64,000 bases of DNA, taken from assembly GCF_000006405.1 (NCBI RefSeq), contig NW_003200804.1:251549-315548 (forward strand). The letters are read 5' to 3'. Below the pieces are notes generated by a model, which ran no database searches, was not told the DNA's origin, and saw nothing but the letters and a program-made list of their open reading frames with translations. Below are positions 1 through 11,465 of this stretch, in pieces; the stretch's first letter is position 1, and each line of letters begins with the position of its first letter. Origin of the DNA: Perkinsus marinus ATCC 50983 (Eukaryota; Perkinsozoa; Perkinsida; Perkinsidae). The position numbers and the translations under genes were made by a program.

Positions 1-485
1 TAGACATATATGGTATCGATTATGAATGATACTATATAGATAACATGTCAGTTATCTATGGTTGGCCAACTCTTGAACATATGCTAGCCACCTTGACAGC
101 GAATGATGGCTTGAAATCGTTCCTTAGGAGAAGTCCTTGGCAATGCGAGCGGAATTCGAGGAGCTCGAGGGGAAGCGACGCAAACTGGCCGCGAATTTGG
201 AAGAGCTTGAGGCGGCCGACCCGAACAAGATCAAGCAACAGAGTGAACTCGAGAACTCAGTACGTTGGTGGTCGACATACGTTTTATTAGTTGAGGAGAT
301 GCGGCGATCCCGGGATCTCGTAGATATATGGACTGACAATATCAGTACTGTGAGACAGTATGTGTGCACAGTCCACTGAAGCAGCATCTACGACCGATTC
401 GCTAAGGTTCATCGCGTCGCGGGGGAATATGAGTGAAGAAGAAGTTGACAAGGAATTCGGGATTGACCCTAGTATATTCGATTGA
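1..485 (+). CDS. MND1: MND1-like meiotic recombination protein, 3' part
   Basis: Only the C-terminal part is in the window; the 5' end lies to the left. MND1 works with HOP2 to stimulate DMC1/RAD51 strand exchange in meiosis. A coiled coil (FEELEGKRRKLAANLEELEA, about 143-203) leads into RSRDLVDIWTDNISTVRQY, which resembles the family's conserved WTDNI block. The last exon ends FGIDPSIFD then TGA at 483-485, like the usual C-terminal FGIP-DFDYID. Between the WTDNI block and the last exon the frame shifts; dropping the 10 bases 362-371 (GT...AG) would join them in frame, which is too short for a normal intron. A GT...AG stretch near 259-289 may be another intron, but removing it does not keep the frame. 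Family assignment rests on these two motifs only. Confidence 0.6.
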
Positions 486-769
486 ATGACTTCACCAACA
501 TTCTACTAGCGCCGACGGTCACCTTGTGGCCTCGAAGCATAGTTGCTCTGTTTACAGTATAGGCTAGTCGTTGTGCGAATGATAATAACTTGAATCTGCC
601 TTTAACGGTTGCTAGCTACGTTGCATTCTGTCACTGACCGCTTCGCATCGCTTAATGAGCCGTAGTCTTGGGCATCCTCCCAACTACCGACCTGCTTCAA
701 GCCGACTGATGGGTGAAGACAGAACAGGGGGTCTTGCATGCGAGCAGGTGACGAGGGCGATGTCAGTTG

Positions 770-1999
770 ATTCACACTGGGTTCACTACGAGCCACCGCT
801 CGGCTTGCTGGAAGGCTTGGTTTCAGATCGCCATTTTGAACCAGCAGGGCATCCGCAGACTCCGAGAGGGATCCCTGGCGTCCTGCCTCGGCCATTTGGA
901 AGAGGCGGAGAGTCTCGCAATCATTGTGGCTGACAAGAGCTTACAAGCTGCGACCTTGAACAACAAGGCATCTTACTATAGGGAAACCAACAAGCCTCAT
1001 ACGGCCATGAAGTCCTCTATCACTGTCGACTCCGTATAAGTGCTACTGGTTCGCGCTCAGATGTTTGATCGACGCTTTACGCCTAGAGATGGCCTTCCAG
1101 GGCCCGGCTGCTGATTTAGCTGTGGCGGGGACACATTTGAACATCTCCTCGGTACTCAGCAGCTTGGGAAGATACCACCAAGCTCTGCGACATGCCCAGG
1201 GGGCCTTGAAACTCCTCAACGCACTGTAGGATTGTTCACACACTCTACAGGCGTTGTCGCTTTTACACATACATGATAGATGAGGCGCCCACATTGTCCT
1301 GAGAACGCGGATCATTTTAGACGCGCTCACAGCGGGGCGCGTCGCTCGAAGGATGAGCAAATCGTTTTGCTCACCACCACGGTGACAGCCATGCACAGTG
1401 TTGGTGCTCAACTGGAACATCTCAACAGGAGGAGAGAAGCCTTTGCTGCCTACCGGAGGGGTCTTCGTGTAGGTCAGCATAATACTACCAGTGCCGAGCT
1501 CCTCGTGGCCTGTTATCCTCAGCACGCCGTGGAGCATCTCCCTCCTCATGCTGATATCGTACAGGCCCTTACTGAGGCTTGTGAACAGCTGTCAGGGCAG
1601 GAAGGTTTGAGGACTCGTATGCACAGCAATTCTACGACTAACGCTTCGCCCGCCGTCTCCTTGGGTGCGCCACTAACGACGACCCGTAGCGCCCTTCGTG
1701 CTCCGCTGTCTCAAACGCGAGATGAATCGGATGGGCTAGGTCTACATAGTAGGAGTTCGCAAAATCTACCTCCCTTCGTTTTCAATAGCGGAGCTCGATC
1801 CAAATCTTGTGAAGGGAAGCGAGAGCTGCCTCCCTTGGTGTTCACCGGGGAGCATCCCCCCCGACCAGCGGGCCAGGGTGGGTATTCGCCTCATCCCAAT
1901 CTCGTATTAAGAGATGATGACATCACTCACGCCATAACGCTCATCCAACGGGCATTCCGGAAGTTCGCTCAGCGAACAGATCTGATGCGGCCAGAGTAA
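770..1999 (+). CDS. TPR-repeat protein with C-terminal IQ motif
   Basis: At least three exons give tetratricopeptide-like helices. The first (about 830-1020) contains NQQGIRRLREGSLASCLGHL and LNNKASYYRETNKPHTAM. The second (about 1050-1225) contains HLNISSVLSSLGRYHQALRH. The third (about 1350-1530) contains AQLEHLNRRREAFAAYRRGL. TPRs are protein-protein interaction repeats. After a Ser/Pro/Arg-rich linker, the C-terminus has AITLIQRAFRKFAQR, an IQ-type calmodulin-binding helix, and stops at 1999. The start codon was not fixed; the given start is approximate. TPR plus IQ is seen in cytoskeletal and cilium-related alveolate proteins, but no specific orthologue is recognised. Confidence 0.6.
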
Positions 2000-2641
2000 G
2001 GCCGGCTCTGCTCCTGAGAGTAGAAGCAGCTCCTACTGAATGTCTCTAGCTGTTGCGGCGCATACTCGCGGTACTTCAGGTTTCGAACATCGCACGAGCC
2101 TCGTATCGTGACGAATTACGGATTAAAAAGTGCAAATAATGAATACAGCCAGGTAGGAGTACTTTCTTCATCTTGAAACACCAATCGCTCTCGAGTGAGC
2201 TCCTGCTTCTAAGCATACTACGAACTGACTATTTCATGCACGGTGCGTTGCCCACTCTAGCAGCTCATTTCGTGCAGGGTATTCATGAGGCTGAGCTATG
2301 GGAACAAGGAGCGTCTTTACTCAGCCCGACGGACCACAGCGCAGCCTTCGAAGCAAATGGTGTTGGCGGGTGTTTTTAGCCTACTCTATACCCGTGAGTA
2401 GATACAGTGCATACCGCACTCCTTCCAATAGACGAGTATCTTGAGGGTGATGAACTCTTCTTTCCTCGTGATGTTAAAGACACCGATTGGGGTTGTTGAC
2501 TGAGACCTTGTGATGCGGAGCATCTTGCTTACACTTCCCTGTCTCTCTTTTCCACCAACACCGTCTTCGTTACCGTTGCTGGGCAGCGCCAAGTTGAAAT
2601 GCATGAGCACTCTGTTCGGCCTAGCTCGCTCGATTCTGACT
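2000..2641. other. Intergenic stretch
   Basis: No convincing coding exon was found. A short open frame at 2173-2379 has no recognisable features. The region probably holds the 3' end of the TPR gene and the 5' region of the next gene. Confidence 0.4.
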
Positions 2642-4198
2642 ATGGATCAAGAGAGAGCGCCCGCCGACGATTGCCCGCCATCCGAGGCCACCGAGCGAGT
2701 CGTTGGAGACAGTAGCAGCTCGAACGTGCCCGTGGAAGATGCCGATGACTCCTCTGCCTTCTTGACTGGCGTTAACCTTGAGAGGGAGCGCCGGGGGTCG
2801 CAGGGCGATGATGACCAGCAAGAGGCTCCAGCGATTGAGAATATGACCTCAGTCCTTGCGAGCATTCCGGTTGCAGGCCCCAGGGGTAGGAGTTCACTTG
2901 CACGCCGATATAGCATGCTTGCCAGTACTGGGCCTCTTTGAACAACTGAATAACTTGGCCGAAACACTGCCAGAGAAAGTCGCGCAGTTGATAGACAAGC
3001 ACGAGCATGACTTCATGCTGTCTTATAAATCACATATGTAGCCGTACTGGGGACGCTCAATCCGATTGCGATGGTAGGTCCACCGTTCAGCAGAATTTCC
3101 AAGAATGGAAATTGAAGGCGGAGACGGAGGATGATAAAGTGCGTCGAGACAAGAGGGTGAAGGAACTTGAGGGAGAGCTCAAGTGGTTCATGTCTGAAGC
3201 ACTCAGATTGGAAGCTCTTTCTAAAGACTACCACAAGGAGGTGATGGCCCGTCTTTTTCCGCCTGGCGTGGCAATCGGTGTGGTTAGGTTGGTACTTGGA
3301 AAACGCGTCTGAATACTATGCGTGAAGAGAGGAGGTATTTGGAGGACCAGATGAAGGCCTCTAAGAGACAGACTAAGGTTGAGAGAATTCAACGTAGGTA
3401 CATCGCGCCGGTGCTCAGGTCCTCAGGGCGATGCTGGAGAGGACGAGAGCGACAGGCCCCCGCGAAAATCCCGTGCCCGATCTGGGCGACACTCTAGGTA
3501 TGGTTCCGCTATGGGAAATTATGCACATGGTGACAATTTGAAAAAATTCTGAGGAAATTTTGATCGGTTTCTGAACACTTCTTCCCGAATTCGTGTGTAA
3601 ACTTGTATGATTAGTGAGGAAACTCTTGAGCTCTCCTGAGGAAACCAAACAAATATTCCAACAGGAGTTTCATCCGTGATATGAAAAACACTAGTGAGAA
3701 ACATATTTAACGACTAAGATACTGCATACCGCGAATATCGCGTTCTTTGCCGAGTTTTACGCCACTTCGCGTAAAACGGGTGAGACCCCACTGCTCTAAG
3801 GAATCATATATATCATGAGATCATACTGCAGTTCGGAAGGGCGATCTGTGGACAGGTGCTGATAGACGACTCCAGAACGTCACTGCTATGGGAGGCGTTG
3901 GCCCGATGGTTGATGTGGCGCGTGGGTCTGAAGGGCATTCCGTACATGACGAGCAGCGTTAATCTCGTTAGTATCCCCTCTGGAGGAGGAATATCTCACT
4001 AAGACCAAAGATTTAGAGAAGGAGCTCGAGGGGTTGAGACGGACCAACGAGGAGTTGCAGGAAATAGCCAACCGTCGACATGTTCGCCGAGCTGAGCTTG
4101 AGGAGTACTTCCTTGCTTGTATTGAGGGAGCTCGCAAGGTGCCGCCACTCGGGGACCTATGGCTGTCCATGTTCCCTAGCGCTGGTTCCAATGCATGA
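2642..4198 (+). CDS. Coiled-coil protein, unknown family
   Basis: The N-terminus (from ATG 2642) is acidic and Ser-rich (DQERAPADDCPPSEATERV). A short exon with LNNLAETLPEKVAQLIDKHE follows. Next comes a coiled coil with the notable string ELKWFMSEALRLEALSKDYH (about 3175-3235), then MREERRYLEDQMKASKRQTK (about 3319-3380). A last exon (about 3980-4198) runs LEEEYLTKTKDLEKELEGL to a stop at 4196-4198. The W..EAL.L ... EDR.LE.Q.K..KRQ pattern looks like that of conserved coiled-coil proteins of flagellated protists, from memory only. The 3.5-3.8 kb intron carries RepA and RepB repeats in tandem. Exon joins were read by eye. Confidence 0.5.
3515..3665 (+). repeat. RepA copy 1 (intronic, sense)
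   Basis: This is a member of the roughly 160-bp RepA family. It shows the ATGCACATGGTGACAAT start, the CGAATTCGTGTGTAAACTTG core and the GAGGAAACTCTTGAGCTC and AATATTCCAACA end. It lies in the intron of the coiled-coil gene and abuts a RepB copy directly. Confidence 0.75.
3666..3798 (+). repeat. RepB copy 1 (MITE-like)
   Basis: This 133-bp element begins GAGTTTCATCCGTGATATG and ends ACGGGTGAGACCCC, an imperfect terminal inverted repeat of consensus GGAGTTTCACCCGT. The interior has GCGAATATCGCGTTCTTTGC and TTTTACGCCACTTCGCGTAA. No coding capacity is seen. Confidence 0.75.
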
Positions 4199-4674
4199 TC
4201 GATGCGGAACCTCAGGACGCCTTGAGACGGAAGTACACCGGACAAGAGTCAGCCGCTGATACACAACAAGGGATTATTGACTCGCTGGTCACAAGCGAAG
4301 AAGTGTGCCCAGTCATACGCGCAACTCTATGGTGGTGTACATAGGTATTAGTGTTCCTGTATAAGAAACTCTTCCCTCACAGAGCATCCGCCATCACAGC
4401 AGCTAGGAAAGGTCATTTCAGCACGAACTCGGCAGCTGAGAAGCTGTTCAGGTCGACCCGAGGTCTGACGAATCACTCCGCATAGTCGTAGTGTTCTATC
4501 GATGCTTCAGGCCAAAGCTCGGAATGGAGAGCCGCGGTCAGTCGAGCTCTCGCGTCTGGTGTTGGTCATAGTCCTTCATGAAAATTAGAGAAAAGCCTTA
4601 TCGTTCTGACGAAGTGTCTTCTGTTGACCGTGAAATGGGGTGGGAACCTATTCTGCTAAGGTGCCCACCTCTGA
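4199..4674. other. Intergenic stretch
   Basis: No gene is supported here. The stretch separates the coiled-coil gene from the PIH1-domain gene. Confidence 0.4.
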
Positions 4675-7087
4675 ATGACCGGTTCGGCCAACTACCCTCG
4701 TTCTGCTGTGCCGAGTGCTGGACCACAGTCTCGTCCAGCGCTTATCCCTCTGCCAGGGGTTGCTGTCAAGACCGCCTGCACATTACATCAGTAGGTTTCG
4801 TGTACCCCCGAGTGTGTGCGAGCGGTGGAAGGTGACGCACTAGGAGCTTATAGGCTGGTGCTTGTAACAAGCTCCGCTGGTTCTCGTGTAGCAAGAATAA
4901 GCAGCTTGTTTGTTCTCTTGCTAGTGACTCGGTCTCGCTAGGTCAGTCAGTTGTCCGTCTTGGAATGCTCGGTTCAGGCGTCCCAACACTACTACGAAGA
5001 TGTTTGTCAATATATGTGGGCATCCCCTGGTCGAGGGGCCTCTATTGCCTAGTGGAGCAAGAGCTGATGGACATCTGGTTGACAAAATGGGGATTAGGAA
5101 TATGCAGGTGGAGACTGCTATGTGTGACAGTCCTCGGAATGTTTCGGACTAGGTGCCGGTCGATGTTGGCAGCTTCCGAAGAGTTTTCGACAGATCTGGG
5201 AGTACTTGTGTGGCTATTGACGTCGTCTTTGCACCCTGGCTAGTCTCCAAACTCGCGGACTGCGTGCCGACGATTCTGCGTGGAGAGAAGGTAGCTCGGT
5301 CCTCTTTGCGAGCCTCTGGCTTCCATGTGGACTTATTGTGAGCAGCCGCACCGTATCAGGTCGACGCTACACGGCAGTCCTTGATTCTGGACCTCGTGAT
5401 AGTGGCGCTGAGGAATGTCCAGAACTATGCCAAGCCAGTTAAGGAAGTTCATATCAAGGGATGGAAGTAGCCGAGTGATCGACTTCTGGCTTCGGTCATG
5501 TGTTGATGTATTAGATTCCTGAACGCATCTTACAAGTTTCTCGACGAACAAACGAACAAGCCCGTTGATTTCGTACCAGCGGATGAGCAGGCCGAAGATG
5601 CCGAAGAGGTAAAGGAAACTCCAGAAGTTGAACACGAGGCGGATGCCCGAGGAGCTAAGCTCATCGAGGTTGGTATCAATCTGGACTAGAGTGTCTGATC
5701 GTATTGCGAAGAAACGAAACAGTGAGTTGCTCACTGTGAGCATTACTTGCCGAGGAATACGCTTCTGGGCTAAAGTCTCTCTCATGGTGTGGAGACGGAT
5801 GAGTGGAGCTCCTAAACGCAGGCGTTTGGGTCGCAAGAAAGCTACGCTATAGGTTGAGAAGGAGCTCGGAGAAGCCGCTTAACTATGGCTTTGCACTTGC
5901 CGGACAAATGATGGTTGACTTGGCACATTTTGAATATATGAAATAGTCATGGTCTGGAGACGGCTTGACGGGGCTTCCACCCGCGGACCTAAAAGCCGCG
6001 GACCTTAAAGCCGCGGACCTAAAACCGCGGACCTAAAACCGCGGACCTGAATAAGATTAAGGTCCGCGGTGTCGCAAGAAGGCTACATTATATGCCCAAA
6101 GGGAGCTCGGAGAGGCACTAGAAGTAGGGATTCACAACCCTTGGACAAATACTTGTGACGCAACACGTTTAATTGTACGAAATGGTCGATGCAGGGCTCG
6201 AACCTGCGACCCTCGCGTTATTAGCACGATGCTCTAACCGACTGAGCTAAACGACCGCTTGTATCATCAGTCGCTCACTCACTCATTTTCATGCAAATAG
6301 ATCTGTATATGTTGTTCCAGGTTGTGAGCGACTCTGGCGTGCCTGCCAGGAAGGCTCGAGGCGCTCTCAAACCTGGTTTTTTGAAGAATACTAAGGGGGC
6401 AATCTACGGTGAACGTGGAAGCACTGAAGGGGTTCTACCGGAGAATGCTGGCGACCCTATGGGATGGCTACCGAAGAAGTTGAGACAATCCTGCAAGATT
6501 GTTGATAGTACGTGGGCCCTAACTCTCCCTCCGTGCGCATATGACATTCTTTACTCGATTCCCAATCCTCTTATTGAGACGATCCTAGGAGAAAGATTTG
6601 TCTAGATTCGTTCTTGTTCGTTTGCAGCGGCCTCAACTCAACAGAACACTCCGGCGGCGGTGCCTCAAGAGCACCAGAAAATGCAAAAAGAGCTCGCGGA
6701 GATTTTCGATAGACAGTCGTACAACTCAATGTGGGCGGAAGATGTACCACAGAAGAACGTTGAACAGAAGGTGAGGTTAGGAACCTTATCGGAGAATCAT
6801 CCTCGCTCGCACTACCAGTGGTTGACCCCAGGGGGTTGCTCTTCGTTTTCTTTTTCCAGGAGGAGCCACAAGTGAGCATGGAGACTAAGAACGGCCAGCT
6901 GGTGTGCACAATTGCACCCAGCACTACGCATCCTGATCCCTCGAGCCTCGATATTGAGCTGTGCTCTCAAATGATTCGTGTTGATGGGCGAGAACTGCCG
7001 ATACCAGCCACTGTGGATGAAACCAAGGCCAAGGCTAGGTACAGCAAGAAGCGAAACATGATTACTGTCACTGCGCCAGTTGTGTGA
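4675..7087 (+). CDS. PIH1-domain protein (dynein-arm assembly / R2TP type)
   Basis: PIH1 proteins are HSP90 co-chaperones that preassemble axonemal dyneins or snoRNP/R2TP complexes. Exon 1 (ATG 4675) gives ALIPLPGVAVKTACT. Exon 2 (about 4980-5290) gives KMFVNICGHPLVEGP, VPVDVGSFRRVFDRSG and CVAIDVVFAPWLV, all typical of PIH1. The block RQSLILDLVIVALRNVQNYA (about 5370-5430) completes the domain. After 6.3 kb come GVLPENAGDPMGWLPKKLRQ and a C-terminal CS-like part ending VDETKAKARYSKKRNMITV, stop 7085-7087. In-frame TAG at 5150-5152 interrupts the PIH1 domain unless the 12 bases 5141-5152 are removed. The antisense tRNA and duplicated segment at 5.8-6.3 kb would sit in an intron if this is one gene; two adjacent genes is the alternative. 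Confidence 0.65.
5830..5953 (+). repeat. Duplicated segment, copy 1
   Basis: This copy begins TCGCAAGAAAGCTACGCTAT and contains GGAGCTCGGAGAAGC and CGGACAAATGATGGTTGAC. It resembles 6071-6187 along its whole length with many substitutions, so the duplication is not recent. Confidence 0.6.
5981..6069 (+). repeat. Short tandem array of CCGCGGACCTAAAA units
   Basis: There are five direct copies of a 14-15 bp unit (CCGCGGACCTAAAAG and variants), followed by one inverted copy, AGGTCCGCGG at 6060-6069. The array could fold into alternative hairpins. It separates the two copies of the duplicated segment and precedes the tRNA. Confidence 0.85.
6071..6187 (+). repeat. Duplicated segment, copy 2
   Basis: Starts GTCGCAAGAAGGCTACATTA and contains GGAGCTCGGAGAGGC and TTGGACAAATACTTGTGAC. 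It pairs with 5830-5953. Its right end runs into the 3' end of the tRNA gene, so the duplication boundary and the tRNA are adjacent. Confidence 0.6.
6183..6256 (-). tRNA. tRNA-Ile (anticodon AAT)
   Basis: The minus strand folds as a full cloverleaf. The acceptor GGTCGTT pairs with ATCGACC (one T-T mismatch). The D arm is GCTC/GAGC with AGTCGGTTA. The anticodon stem is TCGTG/CGCGA around loop CTAATAA, giving anticodon AAT. The T arm is GCAGG TTCGAGC CCTGC and the discriminator is A. Anticodon AAT (INN after deamination) reads isoleucine codons. There is no intron. It lies antisense inside or between the parts of the PIH1 gene. Confidence 0.93.
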
Positions 7088-7207
7088 CCATTCTCTTATG
7101 GGGAGATAGAGTCGAGTTACTAGTAGGCTTCACGCCGATCGGATAGTTTCGATGCCGTTGAGGGTGTGGGACCCATTCGCTCAGCTGTCCCTTGTTGATC
7201 CGTTTGC

Positions 7208-9205
7208 ATGCCTCGTGAAGTGGTGACCATCCAGGTCGGTCAGTGCGGGAATCAAATCGGCTGGAGATTCTGGGACTTGGTCATTCGAGAGCATTCGGCC
7301 GAAGCCCGCCGGCGGCAGGCTCAGGGACAAGCTATCGTGTAAGGTCTTGCACTATGTCAATGTCTGGGAACACCTCCTCAGATACGATGATTGTATCTCA
7401 ACATTTTTCCGCAACCTCGATGCAAATGGCGCCGACATACCAACAGGGTGCGAAAGTCCTCTCGAAAATATGCGTGCAAGGGCTATATTGGTCGATATGG
7501 AGCAGGGTGTCATAAATCAGGTCAGGCCACTCCTCCTTAGGGGTAAGCCAGTTGAGCATCCCAGGTCTTGAACAGTAAAATCGGCAGTCTTTTCCGCGAC
7601 CCTAAGCGACCCAACGACTGCCGACTACAGCAGTGCGTGACTGATGTCTCGGGCGCTGGCAATAACTGGGCTCACGGCTACTACGGGTGAGTACTAGTGA
7701 TGCAGTGCTTCAATTTCATCAGCTGATAAGATACGGCGAGACTTATGGAGGCTCCGTGATGGAGAAGGTCCGATTTGCAGTGGAGGCATGTGATAGCCTT
7801 CAAGCCTTCTTCTGTGTGAACTCCCTCGGTGGGGGCACCGGTAGCGGGTTGGGCTCCTACATACTCGAGAGGCTTGAGGACGAGTGAGTTTCTCATGCCT
7901 TCTTATCAAGCATAACCGCGTGGACAGGTACGGGTCGAAGGCCTACCGCTTCGTGTCGGCCCTCTTCCCGACGATAGATGCCGAGGATGATGTCATCACC
8001 TCACCGTACAATGCGATATTGTCTCTGACGAAACTCAGGGAAAACGCAAGCTGTGTTTTACCCATAAGTGAGTGCTCATCGCCACTCGCGGCAAATCTCA
8101 AAGTAGGTAACGATGCACTTGCTCGTATCGTGAACACTTACAACGCCTCTGCTGCACTGGTCAATGGAGCCACACAGAAGGGCGGGGGAGGGATGTTCTC
8201 CAAGAAGCAAACTTCCTTCGACGACATGAACTCGATCGTGGCTAGGTGAGTATCTGCGGATGGTCCACCCTAGCATGTGGTCTGCAGGTGTTGGTTGGAC
8301 TTAACGGCATCGATGAGATTCGAAGGCTCCCTCAATGTTGATCTCAATGAGATAACCTCCAACCTAGTGCCCTTCCCCAACACGCACTTCTTGCTTCCCG
8401 CACTGAGTCCGATCTTCCAACGGTAACGGGAGGAGATGGAGGGTTTGCCTCCCCCAGCTGTCGGGGTCTGTGTTAGGTCGAAGGATGTACGTCTACAACC
8501 TCGCAGTTTCGATCATATGTTCTCGGACGCCTTCCTGCCCGGATCACAGCTTGTTGGATCCGGTGCCGGCGTGGACCCGAGAGCTTCTCTTTCCCTAGCC
8601 TCAGCCTTCCTCCTCAGAGGTGTGTTTAATGCGGGTCTCATAAACTACGCTCCGCTGCTCAGGTGAATGCTCTTTGAACGACGTTAACCGTAATGTGAGC
8701 CGGATCAAGAAGACTCTGAATCGACCTGCTTACCTTGACGACTGCTATAAGATCGGTATTTGCAACGTGTTGCCCACATCCATCAGCACAGCTGCTGGGA
8801 GAGGCCGCAACAGCGCATTTCCGTACGGCATGTGCTTCCTGGTTGGTTATACGACGACCTTGCCTTCAGGTACTCGCTGTTGTCTCTGGTGAATAGCTGT
8901 GGTATCCGACCCGTGTTCGAGAAGATGCACGCGAATTTCTGGCGATTATATAAACGGAAAGCACACGTTCACCACTACACCGAGTATGCATCCTCACTCT
9001 AGTCTCGTGTGTGATTCCTACCAGGTACATGGATCAAGACGTGTTTGAAGAAGCACGCCACACTTTACGTTTCATGATGGACGATTATACGGAGGAAAAG
9101 TATACCGACTCTTCGGTTCGCGCTGAAGCCATTCAGAATACCACTCTTAAAGGGATTCGGAGAGAGTTCGCATTTGGACGATTATTGCCACGCATGCTCG
9201 TATAG
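7208..9205 (+). CDS. TUBE1: Epsilon-tubulin
   Basis: Epsilon-tubulin is a basal-body/centriole tubulin needed for triplet microtubules. The protein starts [18 protein letters not shown], with [11 protein letters not shown] as in epsilon- rather than alpha- or beta-tubulin. It contains the GTP-binding signature [14 protein letters not shown], then [43 protein letters not shown] and [12 protein letters not shown], all matching TUBE1 order. About ten exons join in frame across GT-AG introns of about 39-55 nt; one, about 39 nt just after CVLPIS, has no stop and is a multiple of three. The stop is TAG 9203-9205. Its presence implies a basal body and a flagellated stage. Confidence 0.93.
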
Positions 9206-9485
9206 TACAGTTCTCACAAGAAAATGATCTGAGCTGTTTCGTTGTTGATGGCTTTATACCTTTCTCCATCACAAGGGCTAGTCTCAGATAGTGTGTAAGA
9301 GATCGGCATCAGGAACACCTTAACCGAAACGAGGAATTCCAATTTAGACACTTCTCATCATTCGAGACTGGTCATTTTGGTTGTCAGAATAGCGTCACTC
9401 GACACACAACGCGCGCTGTGATTGTGAGCAAGGAAAGAAACCACTATGAAAACAGTGTTTACGAGAAGGAACAGGAAGACACACT
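9206..9485. other. Convergent intergenic region
   Basis: This 280-bp gap lies between the 3' ends of epsilon-tubulin (plus) and BiP (minus) and should carry both 3' UTRs. No other feature is seen. Confidence 0.5.
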
Positions 9486-11465
9486 TTACAGCTCATCAGG
9501 AGAGTCGTAGTCATCGTCATCGTCATCTTCTTCATCAGCGGCACCAGCGTTGTAGTACTTGGAAACGATAGGTGCACAGACACTCTCGACTTCCTTCTGC
9601 TGATCCTTGATCTCATCAGGCTCCGCAGTCTCACCGTTAGCCTGGAGCCACTCCTCACCATCACTAACAGCATCGAGGACCTCGTTCTTCTCATCCTCGT
9701 CCATCTTATCACCGAGACCCTTGAAGGAGCCACTGCCCTCGACCGCAGACCTCATAGCACGCAAGTAGCCATCGAAAGCGTTTTTGGCATCCAAACGCTC
9801 CTTCACCTTCTTATCCTCTTCAGCGTACTTTTCGGCATCCTTGATCATAGACTCGATCTCATCCTCGCTGAGACGACCCTTATCGTTAGTAATGGTAATC
9901 TTTTCAGATTTTCCAGTGCCCTTATCCTCAGCCTTAACATTGAGAATACCATTAGCGTCTATCTCGAAGGTAACTTCGATCTGAGGCTGTCCCCGGGGAG
10001 CCGGAGGGATTCCCGACAGCTCGAACTTGCCTAGCTGATGGTTATCCTTGGTAAGAGGACGCTCACCCTCGAAGACTTGGATGCTCACAGCGGGCTGATT
10101 GTCCTGGTAAGTGGAGAAGGTCTGGGACTTCTTGGTCGGGATAACAGTGTTACGACCGATGATCTTGGTCATGACACCGCCAACAGTCTCGATACCAAGA
10201 GTGAGAGGAGTGACATCCAGCAATAGAAGATCCTGACCAGCCTCACCCTTCAAGATACCACCCTGGACTGAGGCACCATAGGCAACAGCCTCATCAGGGT
10301 TGATGCCGCGGTTGGGCTCCTTGCCATTGAAGTAGTCCTTGATCAAGGATTGGATCTTGGGGATACGAGTAGACCCACCGACAAGAACAACCTCATCGAT
10401 ATCGCCCTTGCTCATACCGGCATCGGAAAGGACTGTCTTTACAGGACCCAAAGTATTCTTGAACAAATCGGCATTGAGCTCCTCGAAGCGAGCACGAGAT
10501 AGAGTCTCAGAGAAATCAATGCCGTCCATGATATTCTCGATCTCAATGCGAACCTGGTGAGTGGAGGAGAGAGCACGCTTGCCCTTCTCGACCTCACGAC
10601 GAAGCTTCGCCAAGGCACGCTTGTCAGTGCGAAGATCCTTGTAATTCTTCTTTTGGAAAAGCTTGATAAAATGATCCATAACACGCTGATCGAAATCCTC
10701 ACCACCAAGATGAGTATCACCAGCAGTAGCAACCACCTCGAATACGCCATTATCAATAGTCAGCAGTGACACATCGAAAGTACCACCACCAAGATCATAC
10801 ACAAGAATGTTCTCCTCATTCTTCTTATCAAGCCCGTAAGCGATAGCTGCAGCCGTGGGCTCGTTGATGATACGGAGGACGTTCAAACCAGCGATGGTAC
10901 CGGCATCTTTAGTAGCTTGTCTTTGAGCATCATTGAAGTAAGCTGGTACGGTGATAACAGCATTCTTAACCTCGCTGCCCAGGTAGTTCTCGGCAGTCTC
11001 CTTCATCTTCCCCAATACCATAGCAGAGATCTCCTCAGGATTGAAGTACTTCTCCTCACCCTTGTTCTCGACCTCAATAATAGGCTTGTCGTTCTTGTTG
11101 GTGATCTTATACGGTAGCAACTTCTTATCCTTTTGAACAGTCTTGTCGTTGAAACGACGACCGATGAGCCTCTTAACATCAAACACGGTGTTGTGAGGGT
11201 TCACAGCAGCTTCGTTCTTAGCAGCTTCGCCAACGAAGCGCTCATCCTCCGAAAAGGAGACGTATGAGGGGGTAATACGGTTACCCTGATCGTTGGGGAT
11301 GATCTCGACACGGCCGTTCTTGTAGACTCCTACACAGGAGTAAGTAGTACCCAGATCAATACCAACTACGGGGCCGTCGATGTTTTCACTGCTGTCCTTG
11401 GCCCCTAGGACAGAGGTTGCCACTAAGGCAAGCGCAGGTAAAAGGAACTTCATTGATACAATCAA
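9486..11465 (-). CDS. BiP: ER-lumenal HSP70 chaperone (BiP/GRP78)
   Basis: This is an uninterrupted frame of 659 residues. The N-terminal signal peptide is [18 protein letters not shown]. The ATPase domain carries [31 protein letters not shown] and [20 protein letters not shown]. The linker [19 protein letters not shown] is followed by the substrate-binding domain and an acidic tail. It ends SPDEL, an unusual variant of the KDEL/HDEL ER-retrieval signal. BiP folds secretory proteins and regulates the unfolded-protein response. Lack of introns contrasts with nearly all neighbours, as is common for heat-shock genes. Length and motifs fit the family fully. Confidence 0.97.
   Translation of the reverse strand: MIVSMKFLLPALALVATSVLGAKDSSENIDGPVVGIDLGTTYSCVGVYKNGRVEIIPNDQGNRITPSYVSFSEDERFVGEAAKNEAAVNPHNTVFDVKRLIGRRFNDKTVQKDKKLLPYKITNKNDKPIIEVENKGEEKYFNPEEISAMVLGKMKETAENYLGSEVKNAVITVPAYFNDAQRQATKDAGTIAGLNVLRIINEPTAAAIAYGLDKKNEENILVYDLGGGTFDVSLLTIDNGVFEVVATAGDTHLGGEDFDQRVMDHFIKLFQKKNYKDLRTDKRALAKLRREVEKGKRALSSTHQVRIEIENIMDGIDFSETLSRARFEELNADLFKNTLGPVKTVLSDAGMSKGDIDEVVLVGGSTRIPKIQSLIKDYFNGKEPNRGINPDEAVAYGASVQGGILKGEAGQDLLLLDVTPLTLGIETVGGVMTKIIGRNTVIPTKKSQTFSTYQDNQPAVSIQVFEGERPLTKDNHQLGKFELSGIPPAPRGQPQIEVTFEIDANGILNVKAEDKGTGKSEKITITNDKGRLSEDEIESMIKDAEKYAEEDKKVKERLDAKNAFDGYLRAMRSAVEGSGSFKGLGDKMDEDEKNEVLDAVSDGEEWLQANGETAEPDEIKDQQKEVESVCAPIVSKYYNAGAADEEDDDDDDYDSPDEL

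Noticed and set aside
6060-6069. CRISPR-like array at the CCGCGGACCT repeats
   Set aside because: Units are contiguous with no spacers, and the host is a eukaryote.
9784-11117. Plus-strand open frames opposite BiP
   Set aside because: They are shadows of the long HSP70 coding frame and show no family resemblance.
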